From NCBI GenBank assembly GCA_900548465.1, contig URKY01000055.1, forward strand, positions 1 through 13,795: 13,795 nucleotides of DNA, in the 5' to 3' direction. The translations under genes and the position numbers were made by a program. Positions 1 to 6,589 of the stretch are shown here, piece after piece; positions within the stretch are counted from its first letter, which is position 1, and the number at the start of each line of letters is the position of its first letter. The DNA is from an uncultured Eubacterium sp. (GTDB taxonomy: Bacteria; Bacillota; Clostridia; Lachnospirales; Lachnospiraceae). The notes under the pieces were generated by a model that did not search any database, had not been told where the DNA came from, and worked only from the letters and a program-made list of their open reading frames with translations.

Positions 1-131
1 CTGTAGTAAGCCTATGATATGTAACGGCTCAGGCAGCTATCGCTAACAAGTAATACACTGACAAGTGAAAAGAATATAATTACTTAAAATAATGAACTCC
101 TGTATACCGGAAATGGTGTGCAGGAGTTTTT
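1..131 (+). repeat. Copy 1 of a 131-bp perfect direct repeat, structured, ending in a terminator
   Basis: Identical base for base to 6590-6720; identity ends inside the T-tract of the terminal hairpin. No convincing ORF is present. Visible folding includes AAGTAAT near 49-55 pairing with ATTACTT near 80-86, a small CACT/AGTG hairpin between them, and the terminator at 95-131. Because the window starts at the first matching base, the true left boundary is unknown and the repeat may extend further upstream. In copy 2 the block directly follows a YgiT-type zinc-finger gene, so a second copy of that gene may lie just left of the window (inference). It could be a 3' UTR, a small RNA or part of a duplicated segment. 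Confidence 0.9.
95..131 (+). terminator. Intrinsic terminator (repeat copy 1)
   Basis: AACTCCTGTATACC pairs with GGTGTGCAGGAGTT (14 bp including two G-T wobbles) around a six-base GGAAAT loop, followed by TTTTT. It would end transcription entering from the left edge. Confidence 0.88.
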
Positions 132-176
132 ACTGTCATAAAAATTATAAATAAAAAGGATTTTGTTTAAAAAGAA

Positions 177-205
177 TAAAATAAGCAGACATTTTATAGT
201 ATAAT
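177..205 (+). promoter_or_regulatory. Candidate promoter of the M14 remnant/glycosyltransferase
   Basis: A perfect TATAAT -10 lies at 200-205 in the context TTTTATAGTATAAT, closely resembling the TTTTATGATACAAT context upstream of the intact paralog at 9740-9745. The -35 region at about 177-182 is poor. The promoter appears to have been kept when the downstream peptidase decayed and may now drive the glycosyltransferase at 507 (inference). Confidence 0.4.
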
Positions 206-248
206 ATTTTACATAGGAACAAGCGAACCAGTTTTAAAGGAAGAATTT

Positions 249-503
249 ATGAAAAATATTTAAAAGCACTAATGGTAATTGGCATAATTACATTGGGAAT
301 GAATTTGGCACAGGCAAAGACTCAGGCAGCAGAACAGACTACGGTACCACAGGAAAAGTGTAAAAAAGGGTGGATATGTAAAGAAAAAAGTCTACGCATA
401 TAACTTAAAGTTGGAGAAAGTGACAAAAGTTGAAAAAGGTGTGCGTTATTACGTTTACAAGAAATGCAATATTGGATATTCATATAAAAAGGTGAAGGAA
501 TAA
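249..503 (+). pseudogene. Frameshifted 5' remnant of a secreted M14 carboxypeptidase-like gene
   Basis: The remnant starts with an AAAGGAAG ribosome binding site and ATG AAA AAT ATT, then a stop. After a frameshift it continues as a signal-peptide-like stretch (LMVIGIITLGMNLAQA). After a second frameshift near 358-362 it reads VKKGGYVKKKVYAYNLKLEK, then VEKGVRYYVYKKCN. This aligns almost residue for residue with roughly residues 73-118 of the intact gene at 9788, which reads VKKGGYVKKKVSAYNLKLEK. The Thr/Pro linker is shortened, and the homology stops near 480, so the whole zinc peptidase domain is missing. The frame closes at TAA 501-503, three bases before the glycosyltransferase ATG. The pattern fits a duplicated paralog that lost its catalytic domain by deletion and then gathered frameshifts. 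It is not expected to yield a functional protein. Confidence 0.85.
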
Positions 504-506
504 ATT

Positions 507-1547
507 ATGGAAAAAGTATCAGTTGTTGTACCAATATATAATGTAGAAAATTATTTGGAAAAGTGTGTACAGTCTGTACGAAACCAGACCTATAAAAATC
601 TTGAAATTATATTGGTTGATGATGGAGCAACAGACAGTTGTGGACAGATATGTGACAGGCTTGCAACAGAAGATGAAAGAATAAAAGTTGTGCATAAAAA
701 AAACGGTGGACTTGCCTCAGCAAGAAACGCAGGTTATCAGGTGGCTACCGGAGAATACATTATGTACATCGATAGTGACGATTGCGTAAAAGAAGAAACA
801 GTGAAAAGATGTGTTGATGTAATAGAGAAAGATAAGTCGGATGTTGTTATTTTTGGATATGAAAAAATGTCCGAAGATGGAAAGGTATTAGAAACATGTA
901 GCTGGGGCAATAAAATATATAGCCATAATGAAATGACAGAGTATTTATATAGGGCTATTTGTGAAATGTCCTTTGGATATGCCTGGAATAAGTTATATCG
1001 CAAATCGGTTTTAGACAAGTCAGGTGTATTAGGTGATGCGCAAGTTATTGACAGAGAAGACTTAGTGTACAATCTGGAATTGTTAAAATATTGGAATAAA
1101 ATTACCTATATAGATTATGTTGGATATGAGTACTTTCAAAGAAGTACAAGCTTGTTACATAATTCAAATTTGGCAAGATTGAATGGTGTGGAGTATTTCG
1201 TAGAAAGAGTACATAATATTGATGTTGGCAATACGCAGGGAAAGGTATTCAACATGATAGTCTTGCATTATTTGGCTGATGCAATTATAAAAAACATCTT
1301 ATGGAATACAGAGTTAAGTGCAAAGGAGAAAAAGCAATTAATAAAAAATACGATAAACAGATGTCCATTTAAAAATGAACTGTACCAGGATGGAGATAAT
1401 CCTAAACATTTAGGTCAGTTGTTTAAAAGTGTAAAAAGTGATAGAGTGGGATTCTTTTATTGGTATGTGAGATTAGGCGATTTAAAAAGAAAATTGGTGC
1501 TATGTCGAGATTTAGCACAAAATAAAATGAGAAGTTCTGTCAGCTAA
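507..1547 (+). CDS. Family 2 glycosyltransferase (GT-A fold)
   Basis: A 346-residue protein that begins directly with the GT2 nucleotide-sugar-binding core: VVPIYNVENYL at about residues 7-17, LVDDGATD with D38/D39, the NGGLASARN segment, and the metal-binding DSDD motif at 89-92. A DRED segment at 182-185 sits where GT2 enzymes carry the catalytic acid/base. No transmembrane segment is visible, so it should act at the cytoplasmic face. GT2 enzymes of this type add sugars from nucleotide-sugar donors to cell-surface or exopolysaccharide intermediates; donor and acceptor cannot be read from sequence. The start is supported by GGTGAAGG at 491-498, inside the end of the upstream peptidase remnant. 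No other polysaccharide-biosynthesis gene is adjacent, so it looks like a stranded member of a cluster. There is no clear + strand terminator directly after it. Confidence 0.9.
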   Translation: MEKVSVVVPIYNVENYLEKCVQSVRNQTYKNLEIILVDDGATDSCGQICDRLATEDERIKVVHKKNGGLASARNAGYQVATGEYIMYIDSDDCVKEETVKRCVDVIEKDKSDVVIFGYEKMSEDGKVLETCSWGNKIYSHNEMTEYLYRAICEMSFGYAWNKLYRKSVLDKSGVLGDAQVIDREDLVYNLELLKYWNKITYIDYVGYEYFQRSTSLLHNSNLARLNGVEYFVERVHNIDVGNTQGKVFNMIVLHYLADAIIKNILWNTELSAKEKKQLIKNTINRCPFKNELYQDGDNPKHLGQLFKSVKSDRVGFFYWYVRLGDLKRKLVLCRDLAQNKMRSSVS

Positions 1548-1574
1548 TACGATATTTTCAAAAAATAAAAATTG

Positions 1575-1609
1575 TTCTAAATCTTACCTGATAAGTAAAT
1601 TTTAGAACC
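1575..1609. other. Intergenic hairpin after the glycosyltransferase
   Basis: GTTCTAAA and TTTAGAAC form an 8-bp stem, with an inner TTAC/GTAA pairing after a 2-base mismatch and a CTGATAA loop. On the + strand it is followed by an A-rich run, so it is not a + terminator. On the - strand the hairpin would be followed by AATTTTTATTTTTT, which looks terminator-like, but no - strand gene is apparent. The rest of 1548-1745 shows no gene. Confidence 0.4.
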
Positions 1610-1745
1610 CAAAAAACAGCTATTAGAACTCTGGAATATTACAATAGTTTATATTTCTTTTATAATGAAAAACAATTAAAAATTTAAGTAATCACAAAAT
1701 ATATTCAACACTTTACCTTATTTTGATAGGAAAGAATAAAAAACA

Positions 1746-1774
1746 TTGACTAATAATTCACGTTACATTATACT
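1746..1774 (+). promoter_or_regulatory. Sigma-A promoter of the tandem CN-hydrolase gene
   Basis: TTGACT (1746-1751) and TATACT (1769-1774) are separated by exactly 17 bp, each one base from consensus. Transcription would start near 1781, giving a leader of about 150 nt before the ATG at 1935. This is the best housekeeping promoter in the window. Confidence 0.65.
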
Positions 1775-1793
1775 GCCACTCGTAGCAATAACA

Positions 1794-1831
1794 AGGGCGT
1801 TAGAGCAAAACTCTTACGCTCTTTTTCTTTT
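1794..1831 (+). terminator. Terminator-like hairpin in the leader (possible attenuator)
   Basis: AGGGCGTTAGAG (1794-1805) pairs with CTCTTACGCTCT (1811-1822) with one G-T wobble and one T-T mismatch around a CAAAA loop, followed by TTTTCTTTT. It begins only about 13 nt after the predicted transcription start and over 100 nt before the coding start, so most transcripts from the 1746 promoter should stop here unless readthrough is regulated. Alternatives are a terminator for readthrough from the glycosyltransferase, or the end of a small RNA of about 50 nt. CTCGTAG (1779-1785) is complementary to CTACGAG (1881-1887) and could close a larger leader fold. Confidence 0.6.
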
Positions 1832-1839
1832 GCACAAAT

Positions 1840-1855
1840 TTGTATCGCGACACAA
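1840..1855. promoter_or_regulatory. Imperfect palindrome, possible operator or leader hairpin
   Basis: TTGTATCGCGACACAA is an inverted repeat centred on TCGCGA with one mismatched pair, overlapping a second palindrome ACAAATTTGT (1834-1843). TCGCGA stands out in this AT-rich DNA. It could bind a repressor downstream of the promoter or form a small hairpin in the leader RNA. No regulator gene is adjacent. Confidence 0.25.
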
Positions 1856-1934
1856 ACAAATGAAAAAATCCAAACAAATACTACGAGATAAGTGAAATTA
1901 AAACATGACACAAAGTTTAATGGGAGGAGACATA

Positions 1935-4550
1935 ATGAGAAAAAGCAGAACATTATTTAAAAAGATTGCAGCCATAACAATGGCATTGACTATGTCAGTT
2001 TCAATGTCAGCCTTAAATGTAGAGGCTTATAGTGGCTTTACAGGTGATTACACAAGAAGTGAAAGATTAGCACAGCCAAGTGTATCTCACACATTTAGTA
2101 AAAACGAACTGGGTGTAGTAAATTTTGAAACAACCTGGGGAGACAAGGATGCAAACATTGCAAGCATGGACAAATATATTGATGAAGCTGATAAAAAAGG
2201 GACAAAGATACTTGTATTTCCGGAAATGTGTGTAACAGGTTACGTTTCATCTTCTGATGAAACTTCAACAGAATATCAGATGGCAGTTAATAGTGCTGAG
2301 CCATTAGATGGGCCGACTGCAAAACATTTTGCAAAAATAGCTGATGAAGACGATATGTGGATTATATATGGTGCAACACAGACTATTGAAGGAGATAGCA
2401 ATCATGCATATAACTCAGCATTTGTTTGTTCGCCGGAAGGTGAAGTTACAGCATATCAGAAAATAACACCGGTTGAAGGTTCATGGTGTGTAGCCGGAGA
2501 TACACCGGTTATTATAGATGCAGGTGAATATGGTAAGTTAGGCATCAGTATTTGTTACGATACATATTCAACACCTGAAATTGAAAGATATTATTCAGCA
2601 ATGGGATGTAATATTTTAATTAACCCTACAGCTACAGGTGGTAACTGGGCACAGAATAATATGTCAGGTTGGGAAGAATATTATAAACTTCGTTTAGAGA
2701 GTATTGCATCAAGAGATGGATTTACAATTTTAAGCGCTGATTTGGAAGGTCAGGACGGTAACACATTATTCCCTGGTGGTAGTGTTATCTTAAATGGTGT
2801 TTTCAGCGGAGTAAGATATTTTGCCGGTGAAGAAAAATCAGATGGTGAACTTACAAACAATGCACACATTGTTACAAATGAGGCAGGTTTGTTAACCAAC
2901 ACGGTACCCGTAACAGCAACTACAGGAACAACATGCTCAAACAAGGATTTTAATCCTGAAATGTATGTTAATTTATATAAACAGGCAGCAGATGCTATGG
3001 AAGCAAATGGTGGCAAGTTAAGTTACAAGCCTACAACAACAAAAGGACCGAAGGCAGCTGTTGTCAATACGACAGGTTATTGGGGAAACAAAAAGAAAAC
3101 AGTTGCAAAAATGAAGGAATATATTGAAGAAGCACATGAAAAAGGTGTGGAAATGTTGGTATTCCCTGAAACAGTATTATCAGGTTATGGATATTTAACA
3201 CCTGACAAGGATCCGTTCTATCAGAAATACGGAGTTGCAATGCAGGTAGCAACTGCTGAAACAATTCCCGGCAAAACAACAAATGAACTTTCAAAGTTGG
3301 CACAGGAATACAATATGTATATTTTATTTGGTATGACAGAAAAGGATGAAAAGGGACCTATTTACGAAGCAAACGATACATCCCAAAAAGCAGAGAAGGT
3401 ATACAATGCAGTGGCAATTTTATATCCTGATGGAAAGATTGATTCTTATCAGAAGATTCACAGAGCAGGAAATGAAGACCAGTGGTCTGTATGTGGAAGC
3501 ACTCCGAAGATTATAGAAACAAAATGGGGCAAGGCAGGAATTGACATTTGTATGGATGGTCATTTCTTCCCAGAACTTGGACGATACTATGCAGCAATGG
3601 GATGTACATTGTTTATTCATCCAACTGCAACAGGTGGAAATGCATGGTATAGAACAACAAGAATTGCATCATATACTGACCGTGATGGAATGGCAGCAAT
3701 AACAAGTAACCTTTTAGGTGGTGATGGAATTTACACAGCACCTGGAGACACACCTTATGATCCAAAAGATACAGAAGGCAACTTTGATGATGAAGGTAAC
3801 TTTATTGGAGGCAGTGAAATTCCTGAAGCAACAAATTACGATTCATCAAGTCCATATTGGAACAATGCAAACTGGACATATGGCACATTTGCAAGTATTA
3901 GTTTTATTAGCACAATGGGTAGCACATCATCACAGACACCTACACCACGTATTAATTACAATGGAACAGGCTCAAAGTCTGAAGGTTTTGCAGAAAGAAA
4001 CAATACAAGTCCTTTAGGTCTTGAAATTGCAGATATGAACTTAAAGGGAACAGGCTTTAGTAGAACAAGTGTAACATTTAATCCAACTCTCTTCTCAAAG
4101 ATGTATGATAAATTGGCAACACTTTATCGAAAAGGCTATACATCTGTATATGGTGAAGATGCAGTAAAAACACAGGTTACAATTGATTTGACACCTGATA
4201 CTACAGAAGAGACAACAACAGAGGCACCTACAACATCAAAAGTAACACAGCCGGAAAGTAAGAAAACTTCTAAGGCATCAAAGAAAGTTGTGATAAAGAA
4301 AGTAAGCAGTAAGAAACTTTCATCAGAGAAAGTAAAAATTACATTCAGCAAAATTAAAGGCGCAAAGAAATATGTTGTTCAGTTCTCAAAAACAAAGAAA
4401 TTTAAAAAGGCCTTACTTACAAAAACTGTAAAAAGTACAAAAGTTACAATAACAAATAAGAAACTTAAAAATAAGAAGAAACTGTATGTTAGAGTAAAAG
4501 TTTACAAAACAAAAGTGTGGTCTAAGGTAAAACCTGTAAAAGTAAAATAA
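1935..4550 (+). CDS. Secreted tandem CN-hydrolase (nitrilase-fold) protein with Fn3-like C-terminus
   Basis: The ATG at 1935 is preferred over an in-frame ATG at 1905 because GGAGGAG at 1923-1929 sits just before it and a signal peptide starts there (charged MRKSRTLFKK, a hydrophobic core, and a cleavage site near NVEA about residue 30). The 871-residue product has two nitrilase-fold domains, about residues 45-330 and 365-690. Each keeps the Glu-Lys-Cys catalytic set. Domain 1 has E97 in FPEM, K176 in YQK and C207 in SICYD. Domain 2 has E412 in FPET, K507 in YQK and C539 in DICMD. A Thr/Glu linker from about 750 leads to a Lys-rich Fn3-like module (about 785-871) of a kind seen on clostridial surface proteins. 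The family hydrolyses non-peptide C-N bonds (nitriles, amides, ureido groups). Most members are cytosolic single-domain enzymes of about 280-350 residues, so export and duplication are unusual. The substrate is unknown. Confidence 0.88.
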   Translation: MRKSRTLFKKIAAITMALTMSVSMSALNVEAYSGFTGDYTRSERLAQPSVSHTFSKNELGVVNFETTWGDKDANIASMDKYIDEADKKGTKILVFPEMCVTGYVSSSDETSTEYQMAVNSAEPLDGPTAKHFAKIADEDDMWIIYGATQTIEGDSNHAYNSAFVCSPEGEVTAYQKITPVEGSWCVAGDTPVIIDAGEYGKLGISICYDTYSTPEIERYYSAMGCNILINPTATGGNWAQNNMSGWEEYYKLRLESIASRDGFTILSADLEGQDGNTLFPGGSVILNGVFSGVRYFAGEEKSDGELTNNAHIVTNEAGLLTNTVPVTATTGTTCSNKDFNPEMYVNLYKQAADAMEANGGKLSYKPTTTKGPKAAVVNTTGYWGNKKKTVAKMKEYIEEAHEKGVEMLVFPETVLSGYGYLTPDKDPFYQKYGVAMQVATAETIPGKTTNELSKLAQEYNMYILFGMTEKDEKGPIYEANDTSQKAEKVYNAVAILYPDGKIDSYQKIHRAGNEDQWSVCGSTPKIIETKWGKAGIDICMDGHFFPELGRYYAAMGCTLFIHPTATGGNAWYRTTRIASYTDRDGMAAITSNLLGGDGIYTAPGDTPYDPKDTEGNFDDEGNFIGGSEIPEATNYDSSSPYWNNANWTYGTFASISFISTMGSTSSQTPTPRINYNGTGSKSEGFAERNNTSPLGLEIADMNLKGTGFSRTSVTFNPTLFSKMYDKLATLYRKGYTSVYGEDAVKTQVTIDLTPDTTEETTTEAPTTSKVTQPESKKTSKASKKVVIKKVSSKKLSSEKVKITFSKIKGAKKYVVQFSKTKKFKKALLTKTVKSTKVTITNKKLKNKKKLYVRVKVYKTKVWSKVKPVKVK

Positions 4551-4614
4551 AGTATTTGTTCAAAAAACAATATGAAACAAATTTTACATTAAAATAAAAC
4601 CAATTTAATAACAG

Positions 4615-4676
4615 AGTGGCATTTGATACACATATACCAAGGTAAAATAATGTGTCAGATGCCACTTTCTTTTTCT
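4615..4676 (+). terminator. Intrinsic terminator of the CN-hydrolase gene
   Basis: AGTGGCAT pairs with ATGCCACT, continuing inward through TTG/CAG and ACACAT/ATGTGT with a two-base bulge, for about 17 bp in all. It is followed by TTCTTTTTCT and lies 65 bp after the stop codon. Confidence 0.87.
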
Positions 4677-4689
4677 TGATTTTTACATG

Positions 4690-4719
4690 AAAAAATCCTA
4701 TACTTGCTAGTAAATAGGA
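4690..4719 (-). terminator. Candidate minus-strand terminator without an obvious gene
   Basis: TCCTATACT (4696-4704) pairs with AGT-AA-ATAGGA (4709-4719), giving a 9-bp stem with a 2-nt bulge and a TGCT loop. Six A residues at 4690-4695 become a T6 tract on the - strand immediately after the hairpin. It may protect the upstream gene from leftward transcription or end a short leftward RNA. No - strand ORF is seen between here and the IS. Confidence 0.4.
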
Positions 4720-4869
4720 AAGATTAAGCTTAGTAAAAACTGAGAAAATGCAAAATAATCATTATAAATAATTAAAGGTTGAACTATTTATATAATCCCT
4801 CTAGCCTAGGGTAGTTGTCACCCACCTCCCATACTAGTATGATAGGTACCAGAAGGAAAGGTGATTGAT

Positions 4870-5373
4870 ATGAGTTACGCAAAATATCCAAAGGAAATGA
4901 AGGAAGCAGTAGTGTCGAGAATAATGTCAGGAGAAGAAACGATAAGTGACATAGGAAGAGACACAGGAATAAACATTAACACGTTGTACAGATGGAGAGA
5001 TGCAGCCCAGAAAAAAGGACTGTCAGCAACTACCAAGTACAAGAATGCTGATAAATGGAGCAGTCAGGACAAGTTCACTGTTGTATTGGAAACAGCAAAT
5101 CTGTCGGAAATAGAGTTTTCAGAGTATTGCAGACAGAAAGGAATCTATCCGGAACAGGTAAGGGAATGGAAGGAAGCCTGCATTAATGCAAATGATAATG
5201 CAAAGGAAAACAACACAAGGGCAAATAAGGAACTTCGAGAAATAAAGAAAGAGAAGGAAAAAATAGAGAAGGATCTTGCAAGAAAGGAAAAGGCACTGGC
5301 AGAAACAGCAGCCCTATTGGTATTGAGAAAAAAAGCAAATTCGATTTGGGGGATGGACGAAGAGGAAGAATGA
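4870..5373 (+). CDS. IS3-family transposase OrfA
   Basis: A 167-residue protein. The N-terminal helix-turn-helix is of the YPKEMKEAVVSRIMSGEE type, continuing through ISDIGRDTGININTLYRWR, and would recognise the IS ends. A second helical segment covers about residues 55-100. A Lys/Glu-rich coiled coil (about 105-150) serves as multimerisation helix, and the end (ALLVLRKKANSIWG) is typical of this IS3 branch. ATG 4870 is chosen over GTG 4861 because AAAGG at 4857-4861 is well spaced for it. The stop overlaps the orfB start as ATGA. An A7 run at 5328-5334, phased as A AAA AAA in this frame, fits a -1 ribosomal slippage site that could make an OrfAB fusion. This gene itself looks intact. Confidence 0.9.
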   Translation: MSYAKYPKEMKEAVVSRIMSGEETISDIGRDTGININTLYRWRDAAQKKGLSATTKYKNADKWSSQDKFTVVLETANLSEIEFSEYCRQKGIYPEQVREWKEACINANDNAKENNTRANKELREIKKEKEKIEKDLARKEKALAETAALLVLRKKANSIWGMDEEEE

Positions 5374-6234
5374 TCAACGCTTCAGATCGCAGACAGGCAG
5401 TGGAGTTGATCAGTGAGGCAGTTAAGGAAGGAGCAGCCCTGTACAAGGCATGCCGAGAGCTGGGAATAAGTAAGAGAACCTATAACCGTTGGAAAAACAC
5501 AGACAACGCTTATATAGACAAACGCACAACATGCGAAAGACCTGAGCCACAAAATAAAATGACACAGGAAGAAAAAGAACAGATATTGGAGATTTGTAAT
5601 TCAGAGGAGTTTGCTTCAAAGTCACCGAGTGAAATAGTTCCAATACTAGCAGACAGAGGAACATACGTTGCAAGTGAAAGCACATTTTATAAGGTGTTAA
5701 GGGAAGCAAAACAGTTGAAACATATAGGGCGTGAACACAGAAAAACAAGTCGTCCAATGTCAACTCACAAGGCAACGGAGCCAAACGAGGTGTGGATGTG
5801 GGACATAAGATATTTAAATGGACCGATACTTGGAAAGCATTACTATCTGTATTTATTTTCAGACCTGTACAGCAGAAAGATAATTGGTTGGGAAGTGTGG
5901 GAAAACGAGAATGCAGAACGCGCCAGTGAACTGGTGAAAAGAATATACAGGGACGAAAAAATATACATGAGAAACATAAAAGAGAGACCATTAGTGTTAC
6001 ATTCAGACAATGGAAGCCCAATGAAGGGAGCAACAATGCTGGAAACACTGTATGCCCTGGGAATTACACCGTCAAGAAGCAGACCAAGAGTAAGTAATGA
6101 TAGTGCATATGCAGAGAGTCTGTTTAAGACATTAAAATATGTATCAGACTATCAGCCACAGGGATTTAAAACACTGGTTGAATCCAAAGCAGAAAAAGGA
6201 AACAGAAAACGGGGCAAAGCCTCATAGATTTTAA
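5370..6234 (+). pseudogene. IS3-family transposase OrfB, internal deletion with frameshift
   Basis: The start at ATG 5370 overlaps the orfA stop and follows AGAGGAAGA. The frame contains the N-terminal helical region (MINASDRRQAVELISEAV), the HTH_21-like segment (SPSEIVPILADRGTYVASES) and the rve integrase core. All three DDE acidic positions appear present: D in VWMWDIRYL, D in LHSDNGSPM and E in YAESLFKTLKY. After GFKTL the frame runs into an unrelated tail and stops at 6227. In the +1 frame, TTG AAT CCA from 6178 reads LNPKQKKETENG and ends at TAA 6232-6234. LNP is the conserved C-terminal motif of this IS3 branch. So about 70 codons, including the WYN...H..I region, are missing and the join is out of frame. 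The product is probably inactive. Confidence 0.82.
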
Positions 6235-6336
6235 AGAAAGGAAAGTTGGGAGGGTGACAACCACCCAAAAAAATTCCGCATACTTTCCAAATACAATCAA
6301 GTTTGAAAAAGATTTAAAGACAAGGAGGAAATAGAT

Positions 6337-6564
6337 ATGTGTATGTTTTGCAAATGTGATACAGTTAAACAAAGTACTACAACTCATGTTGTTAATTACA
6401 AAAATAGTATCATTGTGATTAAAAATGTTCCTTGTGAAGAATGTGAGCAGTGTGGAGAAAAATATTATACAGATGAAGTAGCTGAACAGTTAGAAAAGAT
6501 GGTTAATTTAGCAAAGCAAATGATGCAGGAAATTGCAGTGCTAGATTATTCAAAGGTAGCATAA
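6337..6564 (+). CDS. YgiT-type zinc-finger protein (MqsA-like antitoxin domain), orphan
   Basis: A 75-residue protein with a textbook AAGGAGG site at 6322-6328. CMFC near the N-terminus (C2 and C5) and CEECEQCGEKYY in the middle supply the Cys pairs of the YgiT/MqsA N-terminal zinc-binding fold. The end (EVAEQLEKMVNLAKQMMQEI) is helical. In known systems such proteins are antitoxins paired with MqsR- or DUF4258-type RNase toxins. Here there is no helix-turn-helix DNA-binding domain and no toxin gene: upstream lies the IS end about 70 bp away, and downstream lies the 131-bp repeat and terminator. It may be an antitoxin orphaned by the insertion, or a standalone YgiT-family protein with another role. 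Confidence 0.8.
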   Translation: MCMFCKCDTVKQSTTTHVVNYKNSIIVIKNVPCEECEQCGEKYYTDEVAEQLEKMVNLAKQMMQEIAVLDYSKVA

Positions 6565-6589
6565 AAAGATAAAGCAGAAAGAGGAGTGG

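Larger units (their letters stand above)
4809..6266 (+). mobile_element. IS3-family insertion sequence, internally deleted
   Basis: The element contains overlapping orfA and orfB and is bounded by near-perfect terminal inverted repeats. The left end reads GGGTAGTTGTCACCC (4809-4823) and the right end, on the opposite strand, reads GGGTGGTTGTCACCC (6266-6252). Similarity continues inward as ACCTCCC against TCCC. The exact ends are uncertain by a few bases because IS3 elements usually begin with TG, and no clear target-site duplication is visible, which suggests an old insertion or later rearrangement. The element is visibly less AT-rich than the genes around it. The orfB deletion makes it unlikely to transpose by itself. 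It separates the CN-hydrolase terminator from the YgiT-like gene. Confidence 0.85.

Noticed and set aside
1768..1953. 61-residue minus-strand ORF across the leader of the CN-hydrolase gene
   Set aside because: It overlaps the + strand promoter, hairpin and signal-peptide start, has low-complexity Phe/Leu/Cys composition and no ribosome binding site.
3718..4017. 99-residue + strand ORF within the CN-hydrolase gene
   Set aside because: It is an alternate frame of a well-supported gene, with His/Gln/Leu-biased composition and no start signals.
4768..4796. Possible promoter with TATAAT at 4791-4796 just left of the IS
   Set aside because: The -10 is perfect but there is no acceptable -35 at 16-18 bp, and such matches are common in this AT-rich stretch.
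5422..6048. 208-residue minus-strand ORF inside IS3 orfB
   Set aside because: It is a long shadow frame opposite a clear transposase core, with Cys/Phe/Leu-rich composition and no domain.
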